NCBI RefSeq assembly: GCF_008086345.1
Contig: NZ_CP043006.1
Coordinates: forward strand, 4,028,032-4,092,031
DNA from: Chitinophaga sp. XS-30
Lineage (GTDB): Bacteria; Bacteroidota; Bacteroidia; Chitinophagales; Chitinophagaceae
Direction: 5' to 3'
DNA: 64,000 nucleotides
Below are positions 1 through 7,632 of the stretch, piece after piece. Each line of letters begins with the position of its first letter. Position 1 is the first letter of the stretch. The notes under the pieces are model-generated. The model had not been told where the DNA came from. It saw only the letters and a list, made by a program, of their open reading frames with translations, and made no database searches. A program made the position numbers and the translations under genes.

Positions 1-392
1 GCGAGGGTTTTGGCGGCTACCTTGTCGCCCAGCTGGGCCATCACCTCATGGTCCGGCCCTACAAAAATGATCCCTTCTTCCTTGCAGCGGCGGGCGAACT
101 GCACACTTTCGCTCAGGAAGCCGTAGCCGGGGTGAATGGCATCTACCTGCTGCGATTTGGCCAGGTGGATGATAGCCTCCACATCGAGATAGGGTTTCAG
201 GGGGTCATCGTCTTTTCCGATCTGGTAAGCTTCGTCCGCCTTGTAACGATGTAGTGAATATCGGTCCTCATAGGTGAAGACCGCTACGGTCCTGATCCGT
301 AATTCTGCTGCAGCTCTCAATACCCTTACGGCAATTTCCCCGCGGTTCGCCACCAGCAGCTTTTGTATCCTTTTTAACGATGAATCCGTCAT
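1..392 (-). CDS. pyc: Pyruvate carboxylase, N-terminal part (cut by window edge)
   Basis: The 130 visible codons start MTDSSLKRIQKLLVANRGEI, the opening of the biotin-carboxylase domain (ATP-dependent carboxylation of biotin). The stretch YEDRYSLHRYKADEAY followed by KPYLDVEAI and IHPGYGFLSE is more typical of full-length pyruvate carboxylase than of the AccC subunit of acetyl-CoA carboxylase, where the serine/histidine-rich part differs. Pyruvate carboxylase makes oxaloacetate from pyruvate and bicarbonate. The ATG at 392 is the only start that keeps the KLLVANRGEIAVRVLRAA beta strand intact. The rest of the gene lies left of the window, so the carboxyltransferase and biotin-carrier domains cannot be checked. 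A separate biotin carboxylase subunit remains possible. Confidence 0.8.
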   Translation of the reverse strand, partial: MTDSSLKRIQKLLVANRGEIAVRVLRAAAELRIRTVAVFTYEDRYSLHRYKADEAYQIGKDDDPLKPYLDVEAIIHLAKSQQVDAIHPGYGFLSESVQFARRCKEEGIIFVGPDHEVMAQLGDKVAAKTL

Positions 393-666
393 AACAGTGG
401 TTGTAAATTCCGGCCAATATAGCATTATTGCTAAAAACCGGCAGCCGTAAAAGTAGCAAAAGAATCAGGTTTTTTATTCGTTCAATTCTAAAATTTGCGC
501 CGTTATTATAGTAATTATTCAACCTGAATCGATTGTTAACTGATTTTATACAAAAAAATGCCCCTGTTAACACTTTATGTTTATTTATAATAAGCTAACG
601 ATTGCTGTTACATAGTTATATTTAAATATTATTTAATAATATGAGATTCCGAGCGTTATTGTAAAC
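393..666. other. AT-rich divergent intergenic region
   Basis: This gap separates pyc (minus) from the AraC-like tandem (plus). It is clearly more AT-rich than its surroundings, especially 560-650, which fits promoters for both sides. I could not find a full TAnnTTTG plus TTTG promoter pair, and no ORF here looks real. Confidence 0.5.
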
Positions 667-1293
667 ATGAACAAGATCATCCTTGACATTGACCCGGGAG
701 GGGAATGGTTGCACCGCCTGGCCCTGCAGGTCAACGATACGGCCGGGGCCGGGAAAGCGGTAAAGAAAGGACGATTCCATTTCCCTTCCACCTTTGGCAA
801 AGGCTTTGCCGCAGCCATTCCCGTGGAGCCTGGACTTTCCTTGTCGGCCATCAGGCTGCGGAGGAAACAGCCTTTTTCGCTCTGTTATGAAAAACTGCCC
901 GGCAGCGAACTGTTCCATTGCAGATACGATGTGCATGACGGGGAAACCGGCGCTTTTGTGACCCATTCCGCAAACCTGTCCTTTACCCGGACCTTCGAAA
1001 GCACTCTCTTCTGCCACCAGCTTACCATTACGATGACCCCGGGCTGGATGGCCGATAACCTGGGCTTGCTGGCTACGCCTGGCGGCCGGATCATGGAGGC
1101 CTATGGCGCCGGCACAACCTGGTTCTCGTATCTCGATCAGGACCGCCGTGCCCGGGACCTGCTGAACCGGCTGACGGCGCCATCCCTCAAAAGTGTCATT
1201 TATAAAGGAATGGTGCTGGAATTGCTGTCTTTTTCGTGGAGTCGTTTAACTTTACAGAAAAGACCAAATACCTATGCCGACAAAATTGCCTGA
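667..1293 (+). CDS. AraC-family sensor-domain paralogue lacking the HTH domain
   Basis: This 208-residue protein aligns along its whole length with the N-terminal sensor part of the next gene (1412-2473). Shared blocks include VKKGRFHFP against VKDGRFVFP, VEPGLSL in both, MTPGWMADNLG against MTEEWMRANIG, and VIYKGMVLELLSFSWSRL against IAYKGIILQLISLSWDRI. Similarity stops where the neighbour enters its helix-turn-helix domain, and the next 118 bases contain no HTH remnant. The product is therefore a stand-alone effector or dimerisation domain, either a decaying duplicate or a trans-acting partner that could form mixed dimers with its neighbour. The frame has no internal stop, which argues against old decay. 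No signal peptide or membrane segment is seen. Confidence 0.7.
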   Translation: MNKIILDIDPGGEWLHRLALQVNDTAGAGKAVKKGRFHFPSTFGKGFAAAIPVEPGLSLSAIRLRRKQPFSLCYEKLPGSELFHCRYDVHDGETGAFVTHSANLSFTRTFESTLFCHQLTITMTPGWMADNLGLLATPGGRIMEAYGAGTTWFSYLDQDRRARDLLNRLTAPSLKSVIYKGMVLELLSFSWSRLTLQKRPNTYADKIA

Positions 1294-1411
1294 TACCTGT
1301 TAGCAGCCTGCAGTACCAATATTTGACACTATTCGAGTAAAAGAAAAATCTGCAGGAGCATAACCCTTGCCCTCTTCTATTTTTCTTTGACGGAGTTTTT
1401 TAACCAAGCCC

Positions 1412-2473
1412 ATGAAGCCTATTAGTCTAAAAATTGATCTGGACGGATCATGGCTCTCTGATTTAGCGGAAGATGTCAATGAAATAGCAGGGGCTCATCA
1501 TCGGGTAAAGGACGGCCGGTTCGTATTTCCGGCCGCAGTGGCAGAGGGATTTGCGGAAGTGATCCATGTAGAGCCCGGACTATCCCTATGTACGCTGGAC
1601 CTTATGATGCAAACCGACCTGGTATTGATGATCACGAGCAGAAGCCCTCATACCGTGAATTTTCGTTACAACATCGGGAGTTTCAACAGTGATGAGATCG
1701 TTGGGCCGGAATTTTACGGCACCACCGGCAGCAACCTGCGCTCCCTCCTGGTGTACAAGTCCGGCGTGGTTACCTGGCTCTGTGCGCGGAAAGGCTCCTA
1801 TTTTAATTACCTCCTGGTGGTCATGACCGAAGAATGGATGCGGGCCAATATCGGCGAAATGGTGATGCCGGACAGCAAACATTTCATGCAGCGGAACATA
1901 CAGGAACAGTTTTACCTGTACCAGGATATCGACATGCCCATTTACACCGCGGCGAGACAGATACCCGAGGTCAGGTCTATTTCATATGACTGCCGGGCCA
2001 TCGCCTACAAAGGCATTATCCTTCAGTTGATATCCCTTTCCTGGGACCGGATCATTTCCCAGTTCAGGGAAACCGGGCGGATCAATATCGCGGACAAGGA
2101 AAAGATGGTGGCCTATATGGAACGTATTTTCGCCGACCTGTCCAAACCCCTCCCGGCCGTGGAAAAACTGGCGGCGGAGATTTTCATGAGCAAATCGAAA
2201 TTCAACCAGTTGTTCAAGAAAATCTACCAGAAGAATGTATATGAATATTATTCGCAGATCAGGATGCACAAGGCCATGGCATTGCTGAAAAGCGGAAGGT
2301 TCTCCGTTGCCGAGGTGGCGCATGAGATCAGCTATATGAACCATGGTCATTTTTCAAAAGCATTCAGCAAGTACTATGGCATGTTGCCGAAGGACTGCAT
2401 CCCGCGGACGAGGAACTTCCGCATTCGCCGCAATTCAGCATCAGGCGGCATATTGCGGATGCCGGAAGGATGA
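1412..2473 (+). CDS. AraC-family transcriptional regulator
   Basis: The 353-residue protein has an N-terminal sensor region (about 1-235) of unrecognised ligand and a C-terminal pair of AraC helix-turn-helix motifs. The first runs PAVEKLAAEIFMSKSKFNQL and continues FKKIYQ; the second is VAEVAHEISYMNHGHFSKAF followed by SKYYGMLPKD. These match the usual AraC DNA-binding pattern near residues 245-335. The start ATG at 1412 is the first in frame after the upstream gene and aligns with the paralogue's start (KIDLDGSWL against ILDIDPGGEWL). The gene is tandem with its HTH-less copy and probably cotranscribed with it. The target genes are unknown; the nearest other genes are a PHP phosphatase and xerD. 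Confidence 0.88.
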   Translation: MKPISLKIDLDGSWLSDLAEDVNEIAGAHHRVKDGRFVFPAAVAEGFAEVIHVEPGLSLCTLDLMMQTDLVLMITSRSPHTVNFRYNIGSFNSDEIVGPEFYGTTGSNLRSLLVYKSGVVTWLCARKGSYFNYLLVVMTEEWMRANIGEMVMPDSKHFMQRNIQEQFYLYQDIDMPIYTAARQIPEVRSISYDCRAIAYKGIILQLISLSWDRIISQFRETGRINIADKEKMVAYMERIFADLSKPLPAVEKLAAEIFMSKSKFNQLFKKIYQKNVYEYYSQIRMHKAMALLKSGRFSVAEVAHEISYMNHGHFSKAFSKYYGMLPKDCIPRTRNFRIRRNSASGGILRMPEG

Positions 2474-2590
2474 AAGATCGCTTCGGTTAAAACGTAATGC
2501 CCTTTGAGTTTTTTCTTCCTGCCTTAAACCTGAACTTCGCAGCACCATATCAAAGTTTTCATAGGATTTAAAATCATAGGATGAATAAAC

Positions 2591-2625
2591 AGAGAGATTT
2601 AGGTCTCTATGGCTCTCTTTTTTTT
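2591..2625 (+). terminator. Likely intrinsic terminator after the AraC gene
   Basis: AGAGAG at 2591-2596 can pair with CTCTCT at 2613-2618, followed by a run of eight T ending at 2625. The stem is short and the loop long, so it is weak. It sits 4 bases before the stop of the converging phosphatase gene. Confidence 0.5.
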
Positions 2626-2628
2626 ATT

Positions 2629-3336
2629 TTAAAGATCGTTATTCCTGAATGGGTATTCCATTAAAAACTTTACCAGCTTTTTATCGTCTCCGATAGCCGT
2701 GATGGCCCGGAGATGCCGGTGATGATGCAGGTCTGTTCCGATGAGGTCCACCAGTTGCTGTTCCGCCAGCCACCAGGCAGCTTGTTGTACCTGCCGGCCG
2801 TAGTAGCCGGTGAAGGAAAGGAGGTTCACCTGCAGGTCTACCCCGCGGCTGCGGATATCCCGGTAGGTCTCCGGACGGTGATGGAAGTAACCGTACCGCT
2901 CCGGATGGGCAAGTACGGGGCGGTAACCCTTTGTCTGCAGGTCAAACAGCCAGCTATGCAGCTGGAACGGTTCACTGGTAAACGATATTTCCACCAACAC
3001 CCTTTCGCCGCCGAGGGTGAGCAGCGGTTTTTCCATCCGTGCGGGAAATTGCTCATCCATATAATATTCCGCTGCCAGGTGTACGGGCAGCGCGGCATTT
3101 TTCAGCTGCTCAAATGGTACGGCAAGCGTTTGGGGTGAATTGGGATACAGTTCCGTCATGATATGCGGCGTGGTGATGAGCCTGCGCAGCCCCAGTTCCT
3201 GCAGCTGTTCGATGAAAGACAGCGAGGTCTGCAGGTCGGGCGAACCGTCATCCACGCCGGGAACGAGATGGGAATGCATGTCTGTGCCGATGGCCTTCAA
3301 GAAGTCTGTTACGCGTTTTTTCCTGAAAAAGAACAT
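2629..3336 (-). CDS. CpsB/YwqE-type PHP-family tyrosine-protein phosphatase
   Basis: The 235-residue protein carries the PHP metal-binding signature: DMHSHLVPGVDDG near the N-terminus, then TTPHIM, LAHPERYGYF and IGTDLHHH. These His, Asp and Glu residues coordinate the metal cluster in CpsB/YwqE phosphatases, which dephosphorylate tyrosine kinases that control polysaccharide export. The length matches the family. No tyrosine kinase or capsule gene is adjacent, so the partner must lie elsewhere. The start at 3336 gives the short basic lead (MFFFRKKR) usual for Bacteroidota members. It is divergent from xerD with only 34 bases between the two start codons. A PHP histidinol-phosphatase-like role is less likely given the DMHSHLVPGVDDG form. 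Confidence 0.82.
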   Translation of the reverse strand: MFFFRKKRVTDFLKAIGTDMHSHLVPGVDDGSPDLQTSLSFIEQLQELGLRRLITTPHIMTELYPNSPQTLAVPFEQLKNAALPVHLAAEYYMDEQFPARMEKPLLTLGGERVLVEISFTSEPFQLHSWLFDLQTKGYRPVLAHPERYGYFHHRPETYRDIRSRGVDLQVNLLSFTGYYGRQVQQAAWWLAEQQLVDLIGTDLHHHRHLRAITAIGDDKKLVKFLMEYPFRNNDL

Positions 3337-3340
3337 CCTG

Positions 3341-3348
3341 CAAAGCTA
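3341..3348 (-). promoter_or_regulatory. -7 element of the PHP phosphatase gene
   Basis: The minus strand reads TAGCTTTG, an exact TAnnTTTG -7 element, only 4 bases before the ATG at 3336. This would give a leaderless or nearly leaderless transcript. No TTTG lies at the expected -33 distance. The plus-strand TTAATTTG at 3351-3358 is a near-match that may serve xerD. Confidence 0.45.
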
Positions 3349-3370
3349 TGTTAATTTGTAATTTTATCGC

Positions 3371-4267
3371 ATGTGGGATTCAAATATCGAAGGGTTCAAG
3401 ATATATCTCAAGCTGGAGAAGTCGCTGGCGGCCAATTCCATAGAGGCGTACGTGCGGGATGTACGGCTGCTGACGCAGTATCTGCAGGCCGTGAACAAGC
3501 CTTTGTCCCCGCAGGAGATCACGCTGGACGATCTGCAGGCCGGTGTGCAATGGATCGCTTCCCTGGGCATGAGCGCTACTTCGCAGGCCAGGATCGTTTC
3601 GGGGATCAAGGGGTTTTTCCGCTTCCTGCTGATGCAGGATATGATCCCGGCTGACCCCACACAACTGCTGGAAGCGCCCAAGACCAGCCGCAAGCTGCCG
3701 GATTTCCTCAGCTTTGAGGAAATAGAACTGCTGATCGGGCAGATCGATCTCAGCAAAGCGGAAGGGCACCGGAACAAAGCTATCCTGGAAACGATGTACA
3801 GCTGCGGGCTGCGGGTGAGCGAGGTCATTTCCCTGCAGATATCCCAACTGTATCTTGATGATGGTTTTATCCGGGTGATCGGGAAAGGGAACAAGGAAAG
3901 GCTGATCCCCATCGGTGCGGCTGCCGTCCGCTACATCCTGATCTATTACAATGAAACAAGAAAGGGCATGGCGGCAAAAAAGGGCCAGGAGGATATCCTG
4001 TTCCTGAACCGCCGGGGAAGCGGCCTGAGCAGGGTGATGATCTTTCTGATGATCAGGGACCTGGCGGTAAGGGCCGGCATCAGAAAGACCATTTCCCCGC
4101 ATACGTTCCGTCATTCCTTTGCCACACACCTTGTTGAAGGCGGGGCGGACCTCAGGGCCGTACAAGAGATGCTGGGGCATGAAAGCATTACTACCACCGA
4201 AATCTACACGCATTTAGACCGGGAGTACCTCCGCGACACGCTCCAGCAATTTCATCCAAGATTTTGA
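3371..4267 (+). CDS. xerD: Tyrosine recombinase XerD (chromosome dimer resolution)
   Basis: The 298-residue protein has the N-terminal SAM-like core-binding domain (YLKLEKSLAANSIEAYVRDV) and a C-terminal catalytic domain. Visible active-site residues are the Arg of YSCGLRVSEV, the Lys of GKGNKERLIPIG, HTFRHSFATHL (His-x-x-Arg), the HE of LGHESITTTEIYTH and the final Tyr of that block. Length and order fit XerC/XerD, which act at dif during chromosome dimer resolution. RVSEVISLQISQL and the DLRAVQEMLGHESITTTEIY block favour XerD over a phage integrase. No attachment site or mobile element surrounds it. The gene ends at a bidirectional terminator shared with the converging gene. Confidence 0.9.
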   Translation: MWDSNIEGFKIYLKLEKSLAANSIEAYVRDVRLLTQYLQAVNKPLSPQEITLDDLQAGVQWIASLGMSATSQARIVSGIKGFFRFLLMQDMIPADPTQLLEAPKTSRKLPDFLSFEEIELLIGQIDLSKAEGHRNKAILETMYSCGLRVSEVISLQISQLYLDDGFIRVIGKGNKERLIPIGAAAVRYILIYYNETRKGMAAKKGQEDILFLNRRGSGLSRVMIFLMIRDLAVRAGIRKTISPHTFRHSFATHLVEGGADLRAVQEMLGHESITTTEIYTHLDREYLRDTLQQFHPRF

Positions 4268-4331
4268 CAGCTAAACAGGAGAAGATAACTACAGCCTCCC
4301 AAAAAGCCTCCGGGTAAACAGAAAAAGAAAA

Positions 4332-4375
4332 AAACAGCTACCTGTGGGAGGCTTGGCTGAGGGAGGTAGCTGTTT
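4332..4375 (-). terminator. Strong intrinsic terminator between converging genes
   Basis: AAACAGCTACCT (4332-4343) and AGGTAGCTGTTT (4364-4375) form a perfect 12-bp stem with a 20-nt loop. On the minus strand it is followed by TTTTTTTCTTTTTC, so it ends the gene at 4411-5292. On the plus strand it may also stop xerD transcripts. The loop holds TGGGAGGC (4345-4352), complementary to GCCTCCCA at 4294-4301. Confidence 0.85.
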
Positions 4376-4410
4376 GTAGAATTGGGGCTTTCCAACATTG
4401 GGTGAGACCG

Positions 4411-5292
4411 CTACACTAAATAGTGGTCTTTATAATTCACTTGTGTCTTACTCGCATGTATAAGATCATTCAGCCATCCTGTAAGCCTTGTCTGCCGTTT
4501 GACAGTTTCCGGCCGGATCAGGATGTTCAGTTTTGAACAGGGGGAGAGTTGCCTCCGCTCCGGCATCAATGCGGCATCTTTGTTCTCGCACCAGATCAGC
4601 TGGTTACCGGCGTACACTTTAAAGTACACGTCCGGCCCGTGCCCGGTAACTCCTTCTTCCCTGCCCTTCTGCAGCGTTTTGCTGCTATTCACCGCTTTTC
4701 CTGAAAAATATAATTTATAACGTCCGTTCTTGTTGGTCCTTGCCCAGCCCAGCAGGCGGTTATTCCATGCATTGTATGCCTCCACCCTTACCGTTCCGAT
4801 GCCCAGGAAGCTGCTGGCGTCCTTTACGGCGCCGGTGATCACCCATGCGCTGAATTCGCCACGGATGGCATTCCACTTATCGGACGGCACAACGTAGGCA
4901 AAAGCCCCCATATGCCTGTCCTTATTCCTTTTCCAGTGCGGCACGAACGTGCTCAGGTGGTATTGCACCCAAACGTTCTGCGTGTGCTGCCGGCCCTGGA
5001 TGCTGCTGAGGCAGATATCCATTTCCAGCGGTTCTGTGAACAGATGGAGGTCTTCCCAGGTCACCGAGAAGTTTCCCCGTTCGTCCAGCACCGATTCTGC
5101 GAGCAGCCGCTCGGATTTGGCATCTACGTCCCTTTCAGACAGCTGCCGGAGGTCTTTGAATATTCCGCGTGCCAGTTGCTCGGTATTATATTGCTCACCG
5201 GGCAGATATATCCTGATACGCGCATTGGCCAGGGGTTCAATACACTCTTCACAGATCATTGCAGAGATGTTCCCAATCAACATGTAACTCAT
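4411..5292 (-). CDS. Uncharacterised two-domain beta-rich protein
   Basis: I do not recognise a named family. The 293 residues lack a signal peptide, lipobox or membrane segment. Two segments look like carboxypeptidase-regulatory or transthyretin-type beta sandwiches. The first, about 4-95, runs from GNISAMICEECIEPL through a NARIRIYLPGE strand to LDERGNFSVTWEDL. The second, about 145-265, has WVITGAVKDASSF, then VRVEAYNAWNNRLLGWARTN and KNGRYKLYFSG, ending in LNILIRPE. The DERGNFSV and NKNGRYKLYF pieces match the 'D-nn-G-x-F/Y' turn of such domains. A CEEC pair near the N-terminus is notable. It stands alone between a strong terminator and a regulatory-looking gap. Confidence 0.55.
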   Translation of the reverse strand: MSYMLIGNISAMICEECIEPLANARIRIYLPGEQYNTEQLARGIFKDLRQLSERDVDAKSERLLAESVLDERGNFSVTWEDLHLFTEPLEMDICLSSIQGRQHTQNVWVQYHLSTFVPHWKRNKDRHMGAFAYVVPSDKWNAIRGEFSAWVITGAVKDASSFLGIGTVRVEAYNAWNNRLLGWARTNKNGRYKLYFSGKAVNSSKTLQKGREEGVTGHGPDVYFKVYAGNQLIWCENKDAALMPERRQLSPCSKLNILIRPETVKRQTRLTGWLNDLIHASKTQVNYKDHYLV

Positions 5293-5743
5293 AGCGATCT
5301 CTTTTTGGTTTTCAAATTTTGGGGGTTAACCCGCTTGTTACTTCCGGACTCCGGGCTCCGGCAAACCCTCTGCATACTAACGAACAAACTATGGTAGAAA
5401 GGCCTGAATGCGTGAAAATCTGTTCTGGAATTAACACGGATGCCATCAACCACCGTTCTTCAAATCATCGCTACAAAGTTTAGGAAGAATAAACTGCCAG
5501 TCAAGCGTTATACCACGCTTTTTGCCGAATGCGTATTTCTACGCATTTTATGCGGGAAACTACGCAAGAGCCCCGGGGAACGGGCGGTTTCACTGCGATA
5601 TAAATGCAGGACCAACAAGGGATAACATGATTTGCGGGGTGTACGGTCGACCGGGGGTGTTATAAAGACTAAACTTTGAAAAGTAATTATTTATAATAAT
5701 TTTACCGGCGATAATTATTTATTCCTATTAAAATCTACACGCA
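5293..5743. other. Long intergenic region between divergent genes
   Basis: This 451-base gap lies between the minus-strand gene at 4411-5292 and the plus-strand sensor operon starting at 5744. It holds paired palindromes at 5530-5566 and an 11-bp direct repeat, TAATTATTTAT, at 5684-5694 and 5712-5722. An AAACTTTG stretch near 5670 resembles a -7 element but has the wrong spacing. The 61-codon ORF at 5440-5625 has no family-like features and I do not call it. Confidence 0.5.
5530..5566. promoter_or_regulatory. Two palindromic operator-like sites 21 bp apart
   Basis: TGCGTATTTCTACGCA (5530-5545) is a perfect 6-4-6 inverted repeat. TGCGGGAAACTACGCA (5551-5566) repeats the same 6-4-6 layout with a degenerate left half. 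The centres are 21 bp apart, two helical turns, so two dimers would bind the same DNA face. The likely reader is a dimeric regulator such as the NarL-type protein encoded at 7633-8292, but this is inference. Confidence 0.5.
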
Positions 5744-6133
5744 ATGTCAAAATTTTCAAGAGACTCGGGAGAATTCATCTCCCTGCTAAAAGGCGCTAAG
5801 CTGACACAGGCTTTCCGCATCGATCAGATCGATCGCAAAAAACACAAGAACTTTACGATTTCGGCTTTTTTTGGTGAGAAGAAACTGCATAAACTGTTGG
5901 ACAATCCCGATGCAATAGGCTTACGGATCTACTACGGACTGGATATAGACGGCGATGGCAAACGCGACAAGCGATTTGTGATCGTGGCGGTTGACAAAGA
6001 AGGGAACGACATCCTTCCTTCTTCAGCACCCGGCTTTAACAAAGACGCCGCCGGTGAAGATATCCTGGATGATGGCGTTTCTTGTCCATATGACTGCCCG
6101 AAGGGGAATGCGCTGAACTCTGATAACGGATAA
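5744..6133 (+). CDS. Uncharacterised acidic protein of a sensor operon
   Basis: I do not recognise this 129-residue protein. It is soluble, with no signal peptide or membrane segment. Visible pieces are ISLLKGAKLTQAFR, FFGEKKLHKLLDNPDAIGLR, the acidic loop GLDIDGDGKRDKRFVIVAVD, which looks like a DxDxDG calcium-type loop followed by a beta strand, and a C-terminal CPYDCPKGN with two cysteines. It starts at the ATG at 5744 and ends 10 bases before a membrane protein, itself overlapping a histidine kinase. Position suggests it is part of the input side of this two-component system, or its main output. No enzyme motif is visible. Confidence 0.6.
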   Translation: MSKFSRDSGEFISLLKGAKLTQAFRIDQIDRKKHKNFTISAFFGEKKLHKLLDNPDAIGLRIYYGLDIDGDGKRDKRFVIVAVDKEGNDILPSSAPGFNKDAAGEDILDDGVSCPYDCPKGNALNSDNG

Positions 6134-6143
6134 AGACTATTAA

Positions 6144-6824
6144 GTGCCGAACATTTTTCTAATTTCTTTCTTTGTAATGCTGGGGATCGAATGTTTACTT
6201 TTGATCCCCTTTTTTCAACAATACAGGCATCTGCAAAAGCCGGGCAAGGTGATCTTTACTTATCTGATCACCAGTATCATTTTTGCGGGAGGGTCTTACC
6301 TGCAGGGTTTTATCTTCAGGATGAACAATATGCTTTTTGTAGCCGTGATGACCCTGGTACAGTATTATGTGCTCTCCTGGTTCTACTTCCTGGTGATCAA
6401 AGGCGCTGGTGCAAAAAAATTGATCATCTTTCTTACCCTGGCCGGTACCGTTATTTTTTTCATGGATATTTTATATTGGGAAGGCCCTAAACGATTCAAC
6501 TCTATTTTTGCCAGCTACCGGACCCTGGTGCTGATCAGCTGCGGTATCGCTGTTTTCCTCCAATTGCTGAAAGACGAAGATCTTATCGAACGTTCGATCT
6601 ATATGAACAGTCTTCCCCTTTTCTGGTTCAACTCCGGGCTGTTCGTATATCTTTGCTGTCACTTCCTCAAGGCGCTGACCTATAACTTCCTCCAGAACAG
6701 TATTTACGTGGAAACTTTCCGAGACCTTCAGCAGATCACCTGGTCCCTTAACTTTATAGCAGGCACAATTCAGCTGATTCTTTTTTATATTGGGCTGACT
6801 AAAATTAAACGCGCGAGAACATGA
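6144..6824 (+). CDS. Multi-pass membrane protein linked to a histidine kinase
   Basis: This 226-residue protein has about six to seven hydrophobic segments separated by short polar loops. The start is GTG at 6144 (MPNIFLISFFVMLGIECLLL), giving a first membrane helix at once; no better ATG exists upstream. Its stop overlaps the ATG of the kinase gene by four bases (ATGA), a sign of translational coupling. The following kinase has only one membrane helix and no sensor domain, so this protein may supply the sensing part of the complex. I find no transporter or enzyme motif. It resembles small uncharacterised integral proteins found beside kinases in Chitinophagaceae, but I cannot name a family. 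Confidence 0.65.
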   Translation: MPNIFLISFFVMLGIECLLLIPFFQQYRHLQKPGKVIFTYLITSIIFAGGSYLQGFIFRMNNMLFVAVMTLVQYYVLSWFYFLVIKGAGAKKLIIFLTLAGTVIFFMDILYWEGPKRFNSIFASYRTLVLISCGIAVFLQLLKDEDLIERSIYMNSLPLFWFNSGLFVYLCCHFLKALTYNFLQNSIYVETFRDLQQITWSLNFIAGTIQLILFYIGLTKIKRART

Positions 6825-7615
6825 ACCTCGTAGAAATGATACTGGTTGGCACGCTGGTTATGCTCCTGCTGGGCATTTTTGTGATAATACTGGTGGTTTT
6901 GCAGCAGAAGCAGGTGGTACAGTATAAGCTCAGGCTGAAAGACAAAGATCTCCAGATCCAGAAGGAACGGCTGGTAGCCGTATTACAGGGGCAGGAAACC
7001 GAACGCAAGCGCATTGCGGAGGACCTTCATGATGAGGTGGGCGCACAGCTTTCGGTGCTCAAGCTCAGTCTTAATCACCTCCTGCAACTGGCCGGCAACG
7101 GCGAAAAGGAACGGATCAGGGAGACCAAGGATTTTACGGATACGATCATCCAGCAATTGCGGTTCATTTCCCAAAGCCTGCATCCCACCACCCTGGAGAA
7201 CCTCGGGCTCAGTCATGCGCTGGATTCGTTCTCCAGCCTGATGAACAAGAACAGGCAGATCGCCATTCAGTTCCGTACGGATGGCTCCGAATATAAAGTA
7301 GACCGGGAAAAAGCCCTGAATGTGTACCGCGTGGTACAGGAGGTGATCAATAACATCCTCAAACATGCCGGGGCCACCAAAGTGGTGATCAGTTACCGCA
7401 GCACGCCGGGCCTGCTGACCATTCGCGTGGAAGATGACGGAAACGGCATGCTGGTTGACAGTCTGGAGGCCTCCCGCCGGAAAACGGGGCACCTTGGGCT
7501 AAAAAATATCGAGAGCCGTTTGAATATTATCGGCGGAAACATCACCTTTGTGAAAAATTCACCCGCCGGTACCATCGCCGAGATCACGGTGGAGAATTTT
7601 CAGCCTGTAATCTAA
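6821..7615 (+). CDS. Sensor histidine kinase, HisKA_3 (NarX/DesK) type
   Basis: The 264-residue protein has one N-terminal membrane helix (about 8-28), a short coiled linker rich in Lys, Gln and Glu, and a HisKA_3 dimerisation box ERKRIAEDLHDEVGAQL with the phosphoacceptor at His70. The ATPase domain shows an N box (EVINNILKHAGATKV), a G1 box (VEDDGNGM) and a GHLGLKNIESR box. It has no extracellular sensing domain, so a signal probably comes through the membrane protein encoded just upstream, whose stop overlaps this start. Its partner is the NarL-type regulator 17 bases downstream. Confidence 0.92.
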   Translation: MNLVEMILVGTLVMLLLGIFVIILVVLQQKQVVQYKLRLKDKDLQIQKERLVAVLQGQETERKRIAEDLHDEVGAQLSVLKLSLNHLLQLAGNGEKERIRETKDFTDTIIQQLRFISQSLHPTTLENLGLSHALDSFSSLMNKNRQIAIQFRTDGSEYKVDREKALNVYRVVQEVINNILKHAGATKVVISYRSTPGLLTIRVEDDGNGMLVDSLEASRRKTGHLGLKNIESRLNIIGGNITFVKNSPAGTIAEITVENFQPVI

Positions 7616-7632
7616 GCAAAAACCTGTCTTGT

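Noticed and set aside
3371..4267. xerD as integrase of a mobile element
   Set aside because: No attachment-site repeats, tRNA gene or mobile cargo surround it, and the sequence fits housekeeping XerD.
5440..5625. 61-codon ORF in the gap upstream of the sensor operon
   Set aside because: It is basic, has no family-like pattern, and runs across the palindromic operator pair. It is better read as regulatory DNA.
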